NCBI GenBank assembly: GCA_018384835.1
Contig: JAHAYB010000484.1
Span: 1 to 6,808, forward strand
DNA from: Comamonas sp.
GTDB taxonomy: Bacteria; Pseudomonadota; Gammaproteobacteria; Burkholderiales; Burkholderiaceae_C
Direction of reading: 5' to 3'
DNA length: 6,808 bases
In this document: positions 5,284-6,808 of the stretch, in pieces
Layout of the letters: the number at the start of each line of letters is the position of its first letter
Position numbering within the stretch: position 1 is the first letter of the stretch
Made by a program: the position numbers and the translations under genes
Notes under the pieces: generated by a model
Told to the model about the DNA's origin: nothing
The model's database searches: none
The model's input: the letters and a program-made list of their open reading frames with translations, nothing else

Positions 5284-5320
5284 GTCAGGAGTTCACTGTG
5301 CAGCAAGCCTGTAAGCGCCA

Positions 5321-5580
5321 TCAGGCTGACAAGTGATTCTTGAGCCAATCCTTAAGGACTGTATTCAGTCTCCAGCACCCGTTGCCTTGAAGGCTTCGAT
5401 TACCTCGACGTCGTAGCGCACTGTCAACGCTTGTTTGGTCTGCTCTACCTTTGGCCTCCCACGTCGCACTAACTTGTCGCCAACAAACACGTCTGCCTGT
5501 GCAAAGAAAGCATCGGTTAGTTCGGGGGCATCGTCTGGGTCCTTCCAGGTAGTCGCCGAAGGGCATTTGTTCTCAGTCAT
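5321..5580 (-). pseudogene. brnA: Frameshifted BrnA-type antitoxin, without BrnT
   Basis: The frame from ATG 5578-5580 gives 71 residues with hallmarks of BrnA antitoxins: PDDAPELTDAFFAQADVF (15-32), GDKLVRRGRPK (34-44) and the ribbon-helix-helix start TKQALTVRYDVEVIEAFKAT (48-67). In the family the next residues are G-x-GWQTR-[IL]-N. Here the frame runs GAGD and stops at 5365-5367, while the following frame continues RLNTVLKDWLKNHLSA to a TGA at 5321-5323. A deletion of about 10 bases that removed Trp-Gln-Thr near 5371 explains both. The final dimerisation/DNA-binding helix is therefore lost unless frameshifting occurs. BrnA normally neutralises the RNase BrnT and represses brnTA from its own operator. 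brnT should lie directly upstream on the same strand, but the integrase gene is there instead, so the antitoxin is orphaned. GGGGAA on the minus strand (about 5587-5592) is the likely ribosome binding site. Confidence 0.85.
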
Positions 5581-5626
5581 TGGCTTTTCCCCATGCTTTT
5601 TTCACCCATTAGGTAACTACAAATTT

Positions 5627-5650
5627 TCTCCCTTTGCAGGGGAAAGGAGA
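5627..5650 (+). promoter_or_regulatory. Hairpin that can mask the integrase ribosome binding site
   Basis: TCTCC (5627-5631) pairs with GGAGA (5646-5650) and, past a bulged C, TTT (5633-5635) with AAA (5643-5645). The right arm contains the Shine-Dalgarno AAAGGAG (5643-5649) used by the ATG at 5655. If it forms in the mRNA it would dampen integrase translation. The stem is short and imperfect. Confidence 0.4.
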
Positions 5651-5654
5651 CACC

Positions 5655-6808
5655 ATGCAGCCTACCCGCTTTCGTTTCACCACCGCAGCGCTAGAGCGTT
5701 TGCAGTTTCCCAAAGACGCACCACCACAGCTCAAGGGCTTGGAGTTCAGCGACATCGAGTGCCCAGGTCTGAAGCTGTCTGTCAGCCGCACTGGCAAGAA
5801 GACGTTTTGGCTGCGCTACACCTTACACAGCACCAAGCAAGCCCTAAGACTGGGCACCTTCCCAAGCCTGTCCGTTGCTGATGTCCGTAAGAACGCTTGG
5901 ACACTGCGCACCCAGGTAGATCAAGGACAAGACCCCAAGCAGCAAACCACGACCCCAGTGACCTTTGCAGACTACGCCAAGGACTACCTTGTGTTTAGCC
6001 AGCAGACCAAGCGCAGTTACGCTGACGACGCCAGCAAGCTCAAGTGCTGGATGCTTGCTGCACTGGGTCATTACGGCTTGCAAGACCTCAAGCGCAAACA
6101 CGTGGAGGCATACCTGCTGGGCCTGCGCAAAACACACAGTCCAGCCAGTGTGAACCGACACCTAACATTGCTGTCAGCCATGCTCAAGCGTGCAGTGTGG
6201 TTAGAGCTTTTAGAGCGTAACCCTTGCACTGGAGTTACCCGTTTGAAAGAAGCTGGACCACGCCAGCAAACGCTAAGCCCGCAGCAAGCCGTCCAGCTTC
6301 TGGGTGCCTTAGCCCAAGAGCCTAACCAGACAGCGGCTGCAGCCCTTGCACTCATCCTCTACACAGGTACACGCAAGCAAGAATGCCTACAGGCTCGCTG
6401 GGAGCACGTGGACTTAGAGCGCCAAGTGTGGACACTGCCTAAGACTAAAAGCGGCAAGGTGCAACACGTACATCTATCTAAAGCTGCCATAGAGCTTTTA
6501 CGCAACCTGCCCAGCAAGGACAAGGGCGCTTGGCTGTTTCCCGGTCAAGACCCCAGCAAGCCTTTAGCTGATCCCCGCAAGGTGCTGGCAAGAGCGCTGC
6601 AAAGGATGGGCATGCCTGCAAGCGCTTTGTGCATTCATGGCCTCAGACACGCCCACGCTTCCATCATGGTGGGCAGTGGACGTCGTACCTTGGCAGAAGC
6701 TCAACATGCCCTGCGTCACGCAAGTAGCCACACCACACAGGCCTACGTGCACCTGTCCAGTCAATCGGCTAAGGCTGCTGTGCAAAGCGTAGACGATGCG
6801 ATTGAGCA
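5655..6808 (+). CDS. P4-like tyrosine recombinase / integrase (3' end outside window)
   Basis: Site-specific recombinase that cuts and rejoins attachment sites through a 3'-phosphotyrosine intermediate. The 384 residues visible show the full architecture. An N-terminal arm-binding domain of the P4/CP4-57 type covers about 1-95 (DIECPGLKLSVSRTGKKTFW, RLGTFPSLSVADVRKNA). A SAM-like core-binding domain starts near TFADYAKDYL (103-112). The catalytic domain runs from about 207. All catalytic residues are present: R240 in TGTRKQE, K265 in TKSGK, H328 and R331 in HGLRHAHA, H355 in ALRHASS and nucleophile Y364 in AYVHLS. The ATG at 5655 follows AAAGGAG with five bases between. No stop occurs before the window ends, but only a short tail can be missing after Y364. 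It is divergent from the brnA remnant, sharing a 74-bp gap. Its orientation, reading outwards, suggests an attachment site beyond the right edge. It probably mobilises the cargo to its left. Confidence 0.96.
   Translation, partial: MQPTRFRFTTAALERLQFPKDAPPQLKGLEFSDIECPGLKLSVSRTGKKTFWLRYTLHSTKQALRLGTFPSLSVADVRKNAWTLRTQVDQGQDPKQQTTTPVTFADYAKDYLVFSQQTKRSYADDASKLKCWMLAALGHYGLQDLKRKHVEAYLLGLRKTHSPASVNRHLTLLSAMLKRAVWLELLERNPCTGVTRLKEAGPRQQTLSPQQAVQLLGALAQEPNQTAAAALALILYTGTRKQECLQARWEHVDLERQVWTLPKTKSGKVQHVHLSKAAIELLRNLPSKDKGAWLFPGQDPSKPLADPRKVLARALQRMGMPASALCIHGLRHAHASIMVGSGRRTLAEAQHALRHASSHTTQAYVHLSSQSAKAAVQSVDDAIE

Noticed and set aside
3149..5300. Integron cassette array (genes separated by hairpins)
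   Set aside because: The hairpins do not show attC hallmarks (GTTRRRY and its complement with R/L boxes). They end in T runs and differ in sequence, and the recombinase is P4-like, not IntI with its extra motif.
4849..5343. Plus-strand 164-residue frame
   Set aside because: It is out of frame with the conserved plasmid-related protein and has shadow-like Cys/Arg/Pro-rich composition. It crosses a terminator.
5435..5881. Plus-strand 148-residue frame across the integrase start
   Set aside because: It is antisense to brnA and out of frame with the integrase, whose motifs are unambiguous.
1..6808. CRISPR array, tRNA or rRNA
   Set aside because: No regularly spaced repeats and no tRNA-like cloverleaf or rRNA sequence were found by reading both strands.

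Overview
The window looks like part of a betaproteobacterial genome, probably Comamonadaceae. That guess rests on the gene types, the moderately GC-rich composition, and a short interspersed repeat near 181-241 that I recall from many Comamonadaceae genomes. This is recognition from memory, not a search. The content is accessory DNA: insertion-sequence material on the left, a run of short unassigned cargo genes in the middle, and a tyrosine recombinase running off the right edge.

Layout. Bases 1-100 hold the last 32 codons of a helix-turn-helix antitoxin-type regulator whose start lies outside the window. Bases 101-573 are non-coding and carry the repeat. A complete DDE transposase gene lies at 574-1659 on the minus strand. 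Bases 1660-2280 are a scarred stretch with two copies of a terminator-like motif and a broken minus-strand reading frame. It ends at a truncated, diverged second copy of the same transposase (2280-2534).

From 2558 the plus strand carries five genes: an unrecognised 196-residue protein, a 43-residue membrane peptide, two translationally overlapping unassigned proteins (206 and 124 residues), and a 119-residue protein that resembles the so-called plasmid-related proteins of integrative conjugative elements. On the minus strand at 5321-5580 is a BrnA-type antitoxin gene with a frameshift near its end and no toxin gene beside it. Divergent from it, 5655-6808 encodes a P4-like tyrosine integrase with all six catalytic residues but without its last codons, since no stop occurs before the window ends.

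The plus-strand genes plus the integrase look like the integrase-proximal end of a genomic island or integrative conjugative element. The two antitoxin remnants and the IS copies are typical of decaying island borders. No attachment site, tRNA or other end of the element is visible.

The most unusual structure is architectural. Four plus-strand start signals (before 3312, 3580, 4698 and 5298) are each preceded by a strong stem-loop with a G-rich 3' arm. Three of these have a clear T-rich run, and all sit only tens of bases from the ribosome binding site, leaving little or no room for a promoter in between. These may be terminators of the preceding gene packed against the next start, or leader attenuators.
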